Assembly: GCF_006715725.1 (NCBI RefSeq)
Contig: NZ_VFNU01000001.1
Span: 4,154,001 to 4,218,000, forward strand
Reading direction: 5' to 3'
Source of the DNA: Nocardioides sp. SLBN-35
GTDB taxonomy: Bacteria; Actinomycetota; Actinomycetes; Propionibacteriales; Nocardioidaceae
DNA length: 64,000 nt
Shown: piece by piece, positions 33,891 to 40,962 of the stretch
How positions within the stretch are numbered: position 1 is the stretch's first letter
Layout of the letters: every line of letters begins with the position of its first letter
Notes under the pieces: generated by a model
Databases searched by the model: none
Told to the model about the DNA's origin: nothing
Seen by the model: only the letters and a program-made list of their open reading frames with translations
Made by a program: the position numbers and the translations under genes

Positions 33891-34819
33891 TGCGTGCCTC
33901 CCTCGATCACGCGGCCCTTGGTGCCGTAGGGCACCACGACGCCGACCAGGTCGAGCGCGGTGAAGTCGACCGCCGGCGTGATGACGGCGCGGTACGACGT
34001 CTCCCGCAGCGACTCGTAGACCTTGCCGACCGTGCCGATCGGAACCCCGGCGACGTACGGCGAGCCGCCCTCGCTGCCCCAGGTCACGATCTGCTGGCCG
34101 ACCTTCGGGACCACGTTGCGGTCGGCGAGCTCGAGCTCGAGCCGGTCGTCGGTGCCGAGCGTGCCGTGGCCGCGCACGAAGCCGAGCTCCTGGTTGTCGC
34201 CGATCCGGCCGCCGACCGACGACGTGTCGTCGACGATGAGCAGCACGGTGGCGGTGTGCGCGGTGACCGAGGTGATCCGGCCGACCAGGCCCGCTGCTGC
34301 GACCACGGTCATGTCGGGGCGCAGGCCCGCGTCGGACCCGGCGTCGAGGGTGATCGTGCTGGAGAACGACTGCGCGGCGCCGATCGCGATCACCCGGGCG
34401 GGCACGAGGGCGTATCCGATGTCACCGGACAGGGCGCGCAGCCCCTCGAGGTCGGCGAGGCGCTGGTCGTCGTACCCGGCCTTGCCGAGCTGGTTGCGCA
34501 GGTCGGCGTTCTCGGCCTCGAGCCGGCTGACGTCGTCGCGCAGCGAGCCGTTGGACCGGAGCGCGCCGGGCAGGTCGACGAGCGGGCGGACGACGGTGGA
34601 CACGCCGGCCTGGACGGGGCCGACGACCTCGCCCACCACGCGGCGTACCGGGTCGACCGGCGAGCCGTCGCCCCCGGCCTTGTCGACCACCATCAGCGCC
34701 GCCGACGCGAGCACGAGCGCGACGACCAGGGACCGGGCCGGGCGGCCGGAGTCGCGCTCGGGGTCGCGGGAGGTGCCGGTGCGGCGTACCTGGCTCGGCG
34801 GTCGGGTGTCGATGGCCAT
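33887..34819 (-). CDS. mreC: MreC, rod-shape scaffold protein
   Basis: The 310-residue bitopic protein has a cytoplasmic basic N-terminus, one transmembrane helix (SLVVALVLASAALMVVD), a short coiled coil (LRDDVSRLEAENADLRNQL) and two extracytoplasmic beta-domains with VGRITSVTAHTATVLL and FVRGHGTLGTDD. It scaffolds the elongasome and activates PBP2/RodA. Its ribosome binding site GGAGGTGA, 8 bases before the ATG, is part of an 18-bp arm that is repeated in inverted orientation right after the mreB stop, so translation of mreC may depend on opening that structure. Confidence 0.93.
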   Translation of the reverse strand: MAIDTRPPSQVRRTGTSRDPERDSGRPARSLVVALVLASAALMVVDKAGGDGSPVDPVRRVVGEVVGPVQAGVSTVVRPLVDLPGALRSNGSLRDDVSRLEAENADLRNQLGKAGYDDQRLADLEGLRALSGDIGYALVPARVIAIGAAQSFSSTITLDAGSDAGLRPDMTVVAAAGLVGRITSVTAHTATVLLIVDDTSSVGGRIGDNQELGFVRGHGTLGTDDRLELELADRNVVPKVGQQIVTWGSEGGSPYVAGVPIGTVGKVYESLRETSYRAVITPAVDFTALDLVGVVVPYGTKGRVIEGGTQ

Positions 34820-34820
34820 C

Positions 34821-34984
34821 AGTGGTCACCTCCAGGCAGTCGGTGGGGGCGCCCCGTGCTCCGGGTGCGTGCATCGCAAGGCGGCGGAGCGAAGCCATAC
34901 CGGGTTGTCTCGCGAGCGACGCCAACGCTGCGAGGCGCGTGCTCGGGGCGCGGGGCGCACGGCGAATGCCTGGAGGTGACCACT
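34821..34984. promoter_or_regulatory. 164-nt fold-back between mreB and mreC that includes the mreC ribosome binding site
   Basis: A perfect 18-bp inverted repeat (34821-34838, AGTGGTCACCTCCAGGCA, and 34967-34984) bounds the element. Its inner flanks also pair imperfectly (GCGCCCCG-rich arms followed by TCGCA). In the leftward mRNA the CACCTCC just after the mreB stop can pair with the GGAGGTG that serves mreC. It may be an RNA control element or a MITE-like insertion whose end became the ribosome binding site. Confidence 0.7.
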
Positions 34985-36014
34985 AAAACCGTCGCTGGTT
35001 GGTCACGAGCACCTGCTGGAGGGCCTCGAACTCCTCGACACAGCGGCCCGCACCCATCGCGACGGACACCAGCGGGTCCTCGGCGACGTGGACGGGCATG
35101 CCCGTCTCGTGGCGGATGCGCTCGTCGAGGCCGCGCAGCAGCGCTCCCCCGCCGGTGAGCACGATGCCGCGGTCCATGATGTCGCCGGCCAGCTCGGGCG
35201 GCGTCTGGTCGAGGGTGACCCGGACGGCGTCGACGATGGCGTGCAGCGGCTCCTCGAGCGCGTGCCGGATGTCGGCGCTGGTGACCTCGACGGTGCGCGG
35301 GAGGCCGGTGACCATGTCGCGGCCGCGGACCTCGCCCTGCGGCTCGCCGGGGCGCGGGAAGGCCGAGCCCAGGGTGATCTTGACGTCCTCGGCGGTGCGC
35401 TCGCCGAGCATCACGCCGTGCTCCTTCTTCATCCACGCGATGATCGCGGCGTCGAGGTCGTCGCCGGCGGTGCGGATGGACAGGGACGTGACGATGCCGC
35501 CGAGCGAGATGACGGCGACCTCCGTCGTACCGCCGCCGACGTCGACGATCATGTTGCCGGTCGCCTCGTGCACCGGCAGCCCCGCGCCGATCGCGGCGGC
35601 CATCGGCTCCTCGACGACGTATACGCGGCGGGCGCCGGCCTGGTAGCCGGCCTCCTTGACCGCGCGCTGCTCGACCGGGGTGATCGAGCTGGGGACGCAG
35701 ATGACCATGCGGGGCTTGGCGAAGTAGCGCCGGCGGTGCACGCGCGCGATGAAGTGGCGCAGCATCTGCTCGGTCGCCTCGAAGTCGGCGATCACGCCGT
35801 CGCGCAGCGGGCGCAGCGCGGTGATGTTGTCCGGCGTACGGCCCAGCATCTGCTTGGCCTGGTGCCCGACGGCGATCACCTCGCCGGTGCCGTCGTTGAG
35901 TGCCACCACGCTCGGCTCGTCGAGCAGCACGCCCCGGCGGCGGACGTAGACGAGCGTGTTGGCGGTACCGAGGTCCACGGCCATGTCGCGGCCGATGATG
36001 GAGTTCGCCCTCAC
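34983..36014 (-). CDS. mreB: MreB, actin-like rod-shape protein
   Basis: The 343-residue actin fold protein begins MRANSIIGRDMAVDLGTANT (phosphate 1 loop) and has VGHQAKQMLGRTPDNI, VVEEPMAAAIGAGLPV, IVDVGGGTTEVAVISLGG (phosphate 2) and GIVLTGGGALLRGLDERI (adenosine loop). It forms membrane-bound filaments that direct sidewall synthesis. The GTG at 36014 follows GAGG and fits known MreB starts; upstream in-frame codons have no homology. It heads the mreB-mreC-mreD-pbp2-rodA unit. Confidence 0.96.
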   Translation of the reverse strand: MRANSIIGRDMAVDLGTANTLVYVRRRGVLLDEPSVVALNDGTGEVIAVGHQAKQMLGRTPDNITALRPLRDGVIADFEATEQMLRHFIARVHRRRYFAKPRMVICVPSSITPVEQRAVKEAGYQAGARRVYVVEEPMAAAIGAGLPVHEATGNMIVDVGGGTTEVAVISLGGIVTSLSIRTAGDDLDAAIIAWMKKEHGVMLGERTAEDVKITLGSAFPRPGEPQGEVRGRDMVTGLPRTVEVTSADIRHALEEPLHAIVDAVRVTLDQTPPELAGDIMDRGIVLTGGGALLRGLDERIRHETGMPVHVAEDPLVSVAMGAGRCVEEFEALQQVLVTNQRRF

Positions 36015-36282
36015 GCTTCCTCGCAAGACGTCACCGGACCGGTCGAGCGACAGGTCCGTCCGCGCGCGTCGGGGAAGCCGGCCCGCTCCCCTCGTGGTGC
36101 GAGGAGTGCGCCGGGGAGGCCGACGAGCGCACGATCCGCCGGTCTCCGCTTGCGAGCGTAAGGAACGCACGGGGTCTGGCCGCGCAGGCACGCCGGTACG
36201 GCGCGGCGAGTCTCAGGAGTCACACCCGTCACAGCGGGCAGGCAGTTCCTGCGCTGGGCAGGCGTTGCAACCCCTGACAAGC
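36015..36282. other. Intergenic upstream region of mreB
   Basis: This 268-base stretch lies between the mreB start and the ndk terminator. No ORF with coding character, repeat family or RNA gene was recognised. It must hold the mreB promoter, but no convincing -10/-35 pair could be picked. Confidence 0.5.
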
Positions 36283-36314
36283 GCATGGATCCCCGGCCGA
36301 CCGGGGATTCATGC
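36283..36314 (-). terminator. Strong hairpin after ndk
   Basis: Arms GCATGGATCCCCGG (36283-36296) and CCGGGGATTCATGC (36301-36314) enclose the tetraloop CCGA, with a single G-T mismatch. It starts 12 bases past the ndk stop and has no T-tract, as is usual for actinobacterial terminators. Confidence 0.7.
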
Positions 36315-36325
36315 AGCGGCGCGGG

Positions 36326-36733
36326 TCAGAGCTCGGGGAACCAGAGCGCGATCTCGCGCGCGGCCGACTCCGGCGAGTCGGACCCGTGGACCAGGTTCTC
36401 GCGGTTCGACAGCGACAGGTCGCCCCGGATGGTGCCGGGGGCGGCCTTGCGGCCGTCGGTCGCGCCGTTGAGCGCGCGGACCACCTCGATCGCCTCGTCA
36501 CCCTCGAGCACCAGCGCCACCAGCGGACCGCTCGTCACGAACGTGCGCAGCGGCGGGTAGAAGTCGCGCTCGACGTGCTCGGCGTAGTGGGCGTCGGCCA
36601 TCGCCGCGTCGATGTGGCGGTGCTCCATGGCGACGATGCCCAGGCCCTTGGCCTCGAACCGGGCCAGCACGTTGCCGACCAGGCCACGGCGTACCGCGTC
36701 GGGCTTGAGCAGGACGAGAGTGCGTTGGGTCAC
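36326..36733 (-). CDS. ndk: Nucleoside diphosphate kinase
   Basis: The 135-residue enzyme transfers phosphate between nucleoside tri- and diphosphates through a phospho-His. It starts TQRTLVLLKPDAVRRGLVG, includes GDLSLSNRENLVHGSDSPE (catalytic His in NLVHGSD) and ends EIALWFPEL, all standard. Length is normal. The GTG at 36733 has TAAGGT exactly 7 bases upstream, a leaderless arrangement. ndk next to the mre genes is the usual actinobacterial order. Confidence 0.97.
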   Translation of the reverse strand: MTQRTLVLLKPDAVRRGLVGNVLARFEAKGLGIVAMEHRHIDAAMADAHYAEHVERDFYPPLRTFVTSGPLVALVLEGDEAIEVVRALNGATDGRKAAPGTIRGDLSLSNRENLVHGSDSPESAAREIALWFPEL

Positions 36734-36759
36734 GGGCGCGACCTTAGTACGTTGAACCG
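36734..36759. promoter_or_regulatory. Overlapping divergent leaderless promoters of ndk and the phosphatase gene
   Basis: Only 26 bases separate two divergent GTG starts. Leftward, TAAGGT (36746-36741) is 7 bases before the ndk GTG. Rightward, TACGTT (36748-36753) is 6 bases before the GTG at 36760. The two -10 boxes are practically adjacent, so the promoters may compete. Confidence 0.5.
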
Positions 36760-37200
36760 GTGGCCCGAGCGTGGGACCCGGACGCACCGGGCGTGGTGAC
36801 CCTGCCGTCGGGCCGCCTGGTCCGTGCTCGCGGCCTGCGCCGGCCGGTGCCCGAGGGCCCGCTGCCCGAGTTCGGCACCTACCTGCTCGGCCGGGCGCCC
36901 GCCCCGCTCGCCTGGAGCACGCGCTGGGTGCGGTGGCCCGACTTCCGGCTCCCCGCCGATCCCGCCGACCTGCGCGCGGCGCTCGAGGACGCCCTCGCCC
37001 GCGCCGCCACCGAGCGGGTCGAGATCGCCTGTGCGGGTGGGCGCGGACGCACCGGGACGGCGCTGTCCTGCCTCGCGGTGCTCGACGGCGTACCGTCCAC
37101 CGCCGCGGTGGCCTGGGTGCGTCAGCGGTACGACGCCCGCGCGGTCGAGACGCCCTTCCAGGCCCGGTTCGTCCGCCGGTTCAGCCCCCGAGCGGGTTGA
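36760..37200 (+). CDS. Small protein-tyrosine-phosphatase-like protein
   Basis: The 146-residue protein contains a Cys-x5-Arg loop in EIACAGGRGRTGTALSCLAVL, the PTP/dual-specificity signature, with a plausible general-acid Asp in WVRWPDFRLPAD. The His that usually precedes the catalytic Cys is replaced by Ala, which may alter activity. It ends in a basic FVRRFSPRAG. It likely dephosphorylates a small molecule or protein; no partner is evident. It is divergent from ndk and convergent with the MerR gene. Confidence 0.75.
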   Translation: MARAWDPDAPGVVTLPSGRLVRARGLRRPVPEGPLPEFGTYLLGRAPAPLAWSTRWVRWPDFRLPADPADLRAALEDALARAATERVEIACAGGRGRTGTALSCLAVLDGVPSTAAVAWVRQRYDARAVETPFQARFVRRFSPRAG

Positions 37201-37220
37201 GTCGCCCCGAACTCACCGTC

Positions 37221-37290
37221 GAGTTGCCCGAGGCGGCAACTCAACCGCGAGGATGCGGCAACTCAACGGTGAGGATGCGGCAACTCAACG
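37221..37290. repeat. Hairpin plus tandem GGCAACTCAAC repeats between convergent genes
   Basis: GAGTTGCC (37221-37228) pairs with GGCAACTC (37235-37242). The segment GAGGATGCGGCAACTCAACG then occurs at 37249-37268 and 37271-37290 (22-base period), and a shortened form starts at 37230. The MerR stop codon lies inside the last copy. Any of the three GGCAACTC copies could pair with the single GAGTTGCC arm. Confidence 0.7.
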
Positions 37291-38058
37291 ATCAGCCCGG
37301 TCCAGCGACCGCGCGATGACCTTGTTGGCCGAGCGCTGGAAGCCGCGCACGATCGCGTCGAGCGTGAGCCGGCGCAGGGTGCTGATGGTGGCCTCGAGCT
37401 GCTCGGCGTCCTCGCGGGAGGGGTGGGCGCTGGCGTGGCGCCAGGGCTCGACCACCTCGTCGTGGAGCACGCGCGTGAGCTCCTCGGCGAGCGCCGACAT
37501 GTGCTTCTCGATGGCGTCGCCGGCGGCGCGCATGCCGGCGACGGGGATGTCGACCTCGAGCAGCTGCACGGCGACGTCGAACCCGTGGACGGGGGTGTAG
37601 CGCACCGCGCCCCGCTCGTCGGTCGCGACCCGGAGCAGGCCGAACTCCTCGATCAGGGTCACCTCGTCGTCGGTGAGGCGGCGCCCGGCGTGCTGGTCGA
37701 GCTGGCGGCGGGTGAGCTCCTGGGGCTCCCCCACGGTCCACGACGTCAGCATCGCCCGCTGCACGGCGAGGTCCTCGACGCCGGCGTCGGCGGGCAGTGA
37801 GGCGAGGTACTTCTCGATCGCCTGCAGCGTGAAGCCGTGGCCCTGCAGCGCGCGGATCATCTCCAGGCGCGCGAGGTGGGTGTCGTCGTACCACGCCATC
37901 CGGCCGCGCCGGGCGGGCGGCGGGAGCAGGCCGAGGCTGGCGTAGTAGCGGGTGGTGCGCACGGTCAGGCCGGCGGCCGCGGCCAGCTCGTCGACGGTGC
38001 GCAGGGGGCCGCCGTCGTCGGCCTGGGGTGCCGAGTCCACCCCCGCAACAGAACTCAT
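37285..38058 (-). CDS. MerR-family transcriptional regulator divergent from the Mce operon
   Basis: The 257-residue protein has an N-terminal MerR winged helix (LRTVDELAAAAGLTVRTTRYY, with the Arg-Tyr-Tyr recognition end, broken here as TVRTTRYY) followed by LPPPARRGRMAWYDDTHL. A long helical C-terminal effector region has no Cys cluster, so it is not a metal sensor of the classical type. The ATG at 38058 is 7 bases after a TACTGT -10 box, so it is probably leaderless. The gene is divergent from yrbEA, and the same operator-like sequence overlaps both -10 boxes, so it likely controls itself and lipid import. Confidence 0.85.
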   Translation of the reverse strand: MSSVAGVDSAPQADDGGPLRTVDELAAAAGLTVRTTRYYASLGLLPPPARRGRMAWYDDTHLARLEMIRALQGHGFTLQAIEKYLASLPADAGVEDLAVQRAMLTSWTVGEPQELTRRQLDQHAGRRLTDDEVTLIEEFGLLRVATDERGAVRYTPVHGFDVAVQLLEVDIPVAGMRAAGDAIEKHMSALAEELTRVLHDEVVEPWRHASAHPSREDAEQLEATISTLRRLTLDAIVRGFQRSANKVIARSLDRADR

Positions 38059-38094
38059 GACTGTCACAGTACGACTGTCATTTGCCGTGTGCAA
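38059..38094 (-). promoter_or_regulatory. MerR gene promoter with operator A
   Basis: Leftward: TTGCAC (38094-38089), a 17-base spacer, TACTGT (38071-38066), 7 bases, ATG. TGACAGTCGTACTGT (38080-38066) covers the -10 box and matches the site at the mce promoter. A further GACAGTC lies between the -10 and the start codon. Confidence 0.65.
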
Positions 38095-38134
38095 CGCGGG
38101 ATATCGGAAAGGGTTGACGTGCGTCACATCCACG

Positions 38135-38166
38135 TGGACAGTACGTGTGTGACAGTTCTACTGTCA
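38135..38166 (+). promoter_or_regulatory. mce operon promoter with operator B
   Basis: TGGACA (38135-38140), an 18-base spacer and TACTGT (38159-38164). The palindrome TGACAGTTCTACTGTCA (38150-38166) overlaps the -10. The same TGACAGTNNTACTGT sits in the same register at the divergent promoter, implying shared control by the MerR protein. Confidence 0.65.
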
Positions 38167-38214
38167 TCGTGCCCCCTCCGAGCCTGACCGCAGCAGTACG
38201 ACGACAGGAGCGCC

Positions 38215-39024
38215 ATGCCCGCCCACAGCGCCCCGCGGGTCCTCCCGGCGCTCGGCAAGCCGCTGGCGGAGGTCATCGCGCTGCTCGGGTTCACCCGCCG
38301 GGTGCTCACCGCCGCGCTCGACACCATCGTCGGACGCCGGTTCCCGCTGGCGGAGACGGTCGTGCAGACCTGGTACGCGATCCGGGTCTGCACGCTGCCC
38401 GCGCTGGCGGTCTCGGTCCCGTTCGGCATCATCCTCGCGCTGCAGGTCGGCGTGCTGGCCCAGGAAGTCGGCGCCGTCGCGTTCACCGGCGCCGGCAACA
38501 CCCTGGCCGTCGTACGCCAGGCCTCTCCCCTGATCACCGCGCTGATGCTGTCGGGCGTCGCGGGCTCCGCGATCTGCGCCGACCTCGGCTCGCGCCGGAT
38601 CCGCGAGGAGATCGACGCGATGGAGGTCATGGGCCTCTCGGTGGTCGAGCGGCTCGTGGTGCCGCGCATGTTCGCCATCATCGCCGTCGCGGTGCTCCTC
38701 AACGGCGTGGTCATGTTCTTCACGATCATCACCACGCTGAGCGTCAGCGTGGTGCTGCAGGACCTGCCGCCGGGCAGCTACCTCGCCTCGGTCACCACCC
38801 TGGCCCAGGTCTCCGACCTGTGGCTCTCGCTGGCCAAGGCGGCGATCTTCGCGGTGATCTGCGCCCTCGTGGCGTCGTACAAGGGCCTGCGGGCCGAGCG
38901 CGGCCCGACCGGCGTCGGCGAGGCGGTGACCAGCGCCGTGGTGACCAACTTCGTGCTGCTCTTCGCGGCCAACTTCGTGATCTCGCAGGTCTACAGCACC
39001 TTCGCCGGCGGGCCGATCGGATGA
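38215..39024 (+). CDS. yrbEA: YrbE permease A of the Mce lipid transporter (MlaE family)
   Basis: The 269-residue membrane protein has MlaE-family features: about five hydrophobic segments, VSVPFGIILALQVGVLAQEVG, and the ATPase-coupling EIDAMEVMGLS preceded by LGSRRIREE. YrbEA and YrbEB form the inner-membrane permease pair through which Mce proteins pass lipids. GACAGGAG precedes the ATG. It is the first gene of an eight-gene overlapping unit; no MceG-type ATPase is present in the window. Confidence 0.93.
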   Translation: MPAHSAPRVLPALGKPLAEVIALLGFTRRVLTAALDTIVGRRFPLAETVVQTWYAIRVCTLPALAVSVPFGIILALQVGVLAQEVGAVAFTGAGNTLAVVRQASPLITALMLSGVAGSAICADLGSRRIREEIDAMEVMGLSVVERLVVPRMFAIIAVAVLLNGVVMFFTIITTLSVSVVLQDLPPGSYLASVTTLAQVSDLWLSLAKAAIFAVICALVASYKGLRAERGPTGVGEAVTSAVVTNFVLLFAANFVISQVYSTFAGGPIG

Positions 39025-39863
39025 CCCACGCCGTGACCGCGATCGAGGAGACCGTCGACAAGGCCGTCGTCGGCCCGCTGGCCGGCATCGGCCTGCAGCT
39101 CGTGCTGGCCTGGCGCGCGGTCGTGGCACTGCCGGTCGCGCTCACCCGCTATCGCGGCGAGATCCAGCGGGTGCTGGCCGAGGTCACCCTCGGCTCCGGC
39201 ATCTTCCTCGTCGGCGGCGGGGTCGTGGGCGTCGTCCTGCTCCTGTCCACCCTGACCGGCACCGAGGTCGGCCTCGAGGGCTACCAGGGCCTCGACGTGA
39301 TCGGCCTGGCGCCGCTGACCGGGTTCATCTCCGGGTACGCCAACACCCGCGAGCTCGCGCCGATGGTCGCCGCGCTCGGCTTCGCCGCCCGGATCGGCTG
39401 CGGCTTCACCTCACGGCTGGGCGCGATGCGGATCAGCGAGGAGATCGACGCGCTGGAGTCGATGGCGATCCGCCCGATCCCCTACCTGGTCAGCACCCGC
39501 CTGGTCGCCGCGTGGATCGTCGTGCTGCCGCTCTACCTGATCGGCCTGGTCGGCACGTACGTCGCCACCGACCTCATGGTCACCACCTTCTACGGCCAGT
39601 CCGCCGGCACCTACGACCACTACTTCCGCACCTTCGTCGCGCCGGTCGACGTCATCTACTCCGCGATCAAGGTGGTCGTGCTGACGACCGTGGTGACGCT
39701 CATCCACTGCTACCACGGCTTCACCGCCACCGGCGGCCCCGAGGGCGTGGGCCGGGCGACCGGCCGCGCGATCCGGGCCAGCATCATCTCGCTCACCGTC
39801 GTCGACATCCTGCTGACGCTGCTCCTGTGGGGTGCGGACCAGCAGGTCCAGATCTCGGGGTGA
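39021..39863 (+). CDS. yrbEB: YrbE permease B of the Mce lipid transporter
   Basis: The 280-residue MlaE-family permease has the coupling block LGAMRISEEIDALESMAI and membrane segments IFLVGGGVVGVVLLLST and LVAAWIVVLPLYLIGLVGTYV. It pairs with YrbEA. The ATG overlaps the yrbEA stop (ATGA). The first 45 residues are cytoplasmic and hydrophilic apart from a short amphipathic helix. Confidence 0.93.
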   Translation: MTHAVTAIEETVDKAVVGPLAGIGLQLVLAWRAVVALPVALTRYRGEIQRVLAEVTLGSGIFLVGGGVVGVVLLLSTLTGTEVGLEGYQGLDVIGLAPLTGFISGYANTRELAPMVAALGFAARIGCGFTSRLGAMRISEEIDALESMAIRPIPYLVSTRLVAAWIVVLPLYLIGLVGTYVATDLMVTTFYGQSAGTYDHYFRTFVAPVDVIYSAIKVVVLTTVVTLIHCYHGFTATGGPEGVGRATGRAIRASIISLTVVDILLTLLLWGADQQVQISG

Positions 39864-39867
39864 CGCG

Positions 39868-40962
39868 ATGAGCGAGTTCCTGTTCGCCCACTCGAAGGCG
39901 GACCCGCGCGTGCTGCGGCTGCGCCTGGCCGCGGTCGGCATCACCGGCTTCCTGCTGCTCGGCGCACTGACCGGCGTGCTCGGCCTGCAGACCCTGGGCG
40001 TCGTCAGCGACGACGTGCGGGTGACCGTCCAGCTGCCCACCATCGGCGACACCCTCGGGACCAACTCCGACGTGAAGTACGACGGCCTGCGGGTCGGCCG
40101 CGTCGTCCAGGTCGACCCCGCCGGCCCCAGCGCCGAGGTGCTCGTCGCGCCCGAGCACGCCGCCCTCATCCCGGCCACCGTGGCCGCGCGGGTCCTGCCC
40201 GGCACCCTGTTCGGCAACGAGTACGTCGACCTGGTCGCCGCCGCCCACGCCGAGCCCGCCACCACCGCGAGCGCACACCACCTGGCCGAGGGCGCCGTCG
40301 TACCGGCGGACACCTCGACCGCGACGCTGCGACTGATGGACACCTTCTCCGCCACCCAGCGGCTGCTGGCGGCGGTCGACCCGGCCCAGTGGGACGTCGC
40401 GCTGTCCCAGCTCGCCGACGCGCTCGACGGGCGGGGCGCGCGGATCGCGGAGCTGGTGCGCGACGGCAACGGCTTCCTCGGCCGCTGGGCCGACCTGCAC
40501 CCGCAGGTGCGTGAGGACCTCGACCTGCTCGCCCGCGACACCGACCTGGCCGCCGACGTCGAGCCGCAGCTGGTGAAGGCGCTGCGCGACACGCGGCCGC
40601 TGGCCCGGACCTTCGTGCAGCAGCAGGCGGAGATCTCCGACCTGCTGGCCGACGTACCCGCGCTTCTCGACGGCGAGACCGGCGTGACCACCTTCTTGCG
40701 CGAGAACGGCGCCGCCACGGCCCGCCTGCTCAACGCGAGTGCCGCGACCCTGGAGGTGTTCGCCGAGCGCTATCCCGCCTTCGCCGAGCTGCTCCGCAAG
40801 GTGCCGGTCCTGCTGCGCAACGGCGCGAACGCGGTCAAGAACGGCCGGATCCAGATGGAGGGCGTGCTCGCGCCCCAGCTGCTCGACCCCTACGACGCGA
40901 CCGACCCGAAGGACTGCCCCACCTACCGCGGACTCGCCGGACCGTGCGGAGCACACCGATGA
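39868..40962 (+). CDS. mceA: MceA, Mce-family lipid-binding subunit
   Basis: The 364-residue protein has one N-terminal transmembrane helix (LAAVGITGFLLLGALTGVLGL), then the MlaD/Mce domain with DVKYDGLRVGRVVQVD and the pore-loop-like LPGTLFGNEYVDLV, and then a long helical region. It forms one chain of the hetero-hexameric Mce tube crossing the periplasm. The C-terminus carries a Cys pair (DCPTYRGLAGPCG). It lies 4 bases after yrbEB and overlaps mceB (ATGA). Confidence 0.92.
   Translation: MSEFLFAHSKADPRVLRLRLAAVGITGFLLLGALTGVLGLQTLGVVSDDVRVTVQLPTIGDTLGTNSDVKYDGLRVGRVVQVDPAGPSAEVLVAPEHAALIPATVAARVLPGTLFGNEYVDLVAAAHAEPATTASAHHLAEGAVVPADTSTATLRLMDTFSATQRLLAAVDPAQWDVALSQLADALDGRGARIAELVRDGNGFLGRWADLHPQVREDLDLLARDTDLAADVEPQLVKALRDTRPLARTFVQQQAEISDLLADVPALLDGETGVTTFLRENGAATARLLNASAATLEVFAERYPAFAELLRKVPVLLRNGANAVKNGRIQMEGVLAPQLLDPYDATDPKDCPTYRGLAGPCGAHR

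Noticed and set aside
31828..33963. A 711-codon open frame on the + strand opposite pbp2, mreD and mreC
   Set aside because: It is antisense to three well-supported genes with intact catalytic motifs; long antisense frames are expected at this GC content. No family resemblance was seen.
36015..36325. A small gene or RNA in the gap between mreB and ndk
   Set aside because: No frame has coding character or a ribosome binding site; only the ndk hairpin at 36283-36314 is recognisable.
37221..37290. Possible CRISPR-like array
   Set aside because: The repeat period is 22 bases, only two or three units exist, spacers are absent and there are no cas genes nearby.
36326..38058. Glycan island or prophage border near the repeats
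   Set aside because: The neighbouring ndk-mre order is normal and no mobile gene is present.
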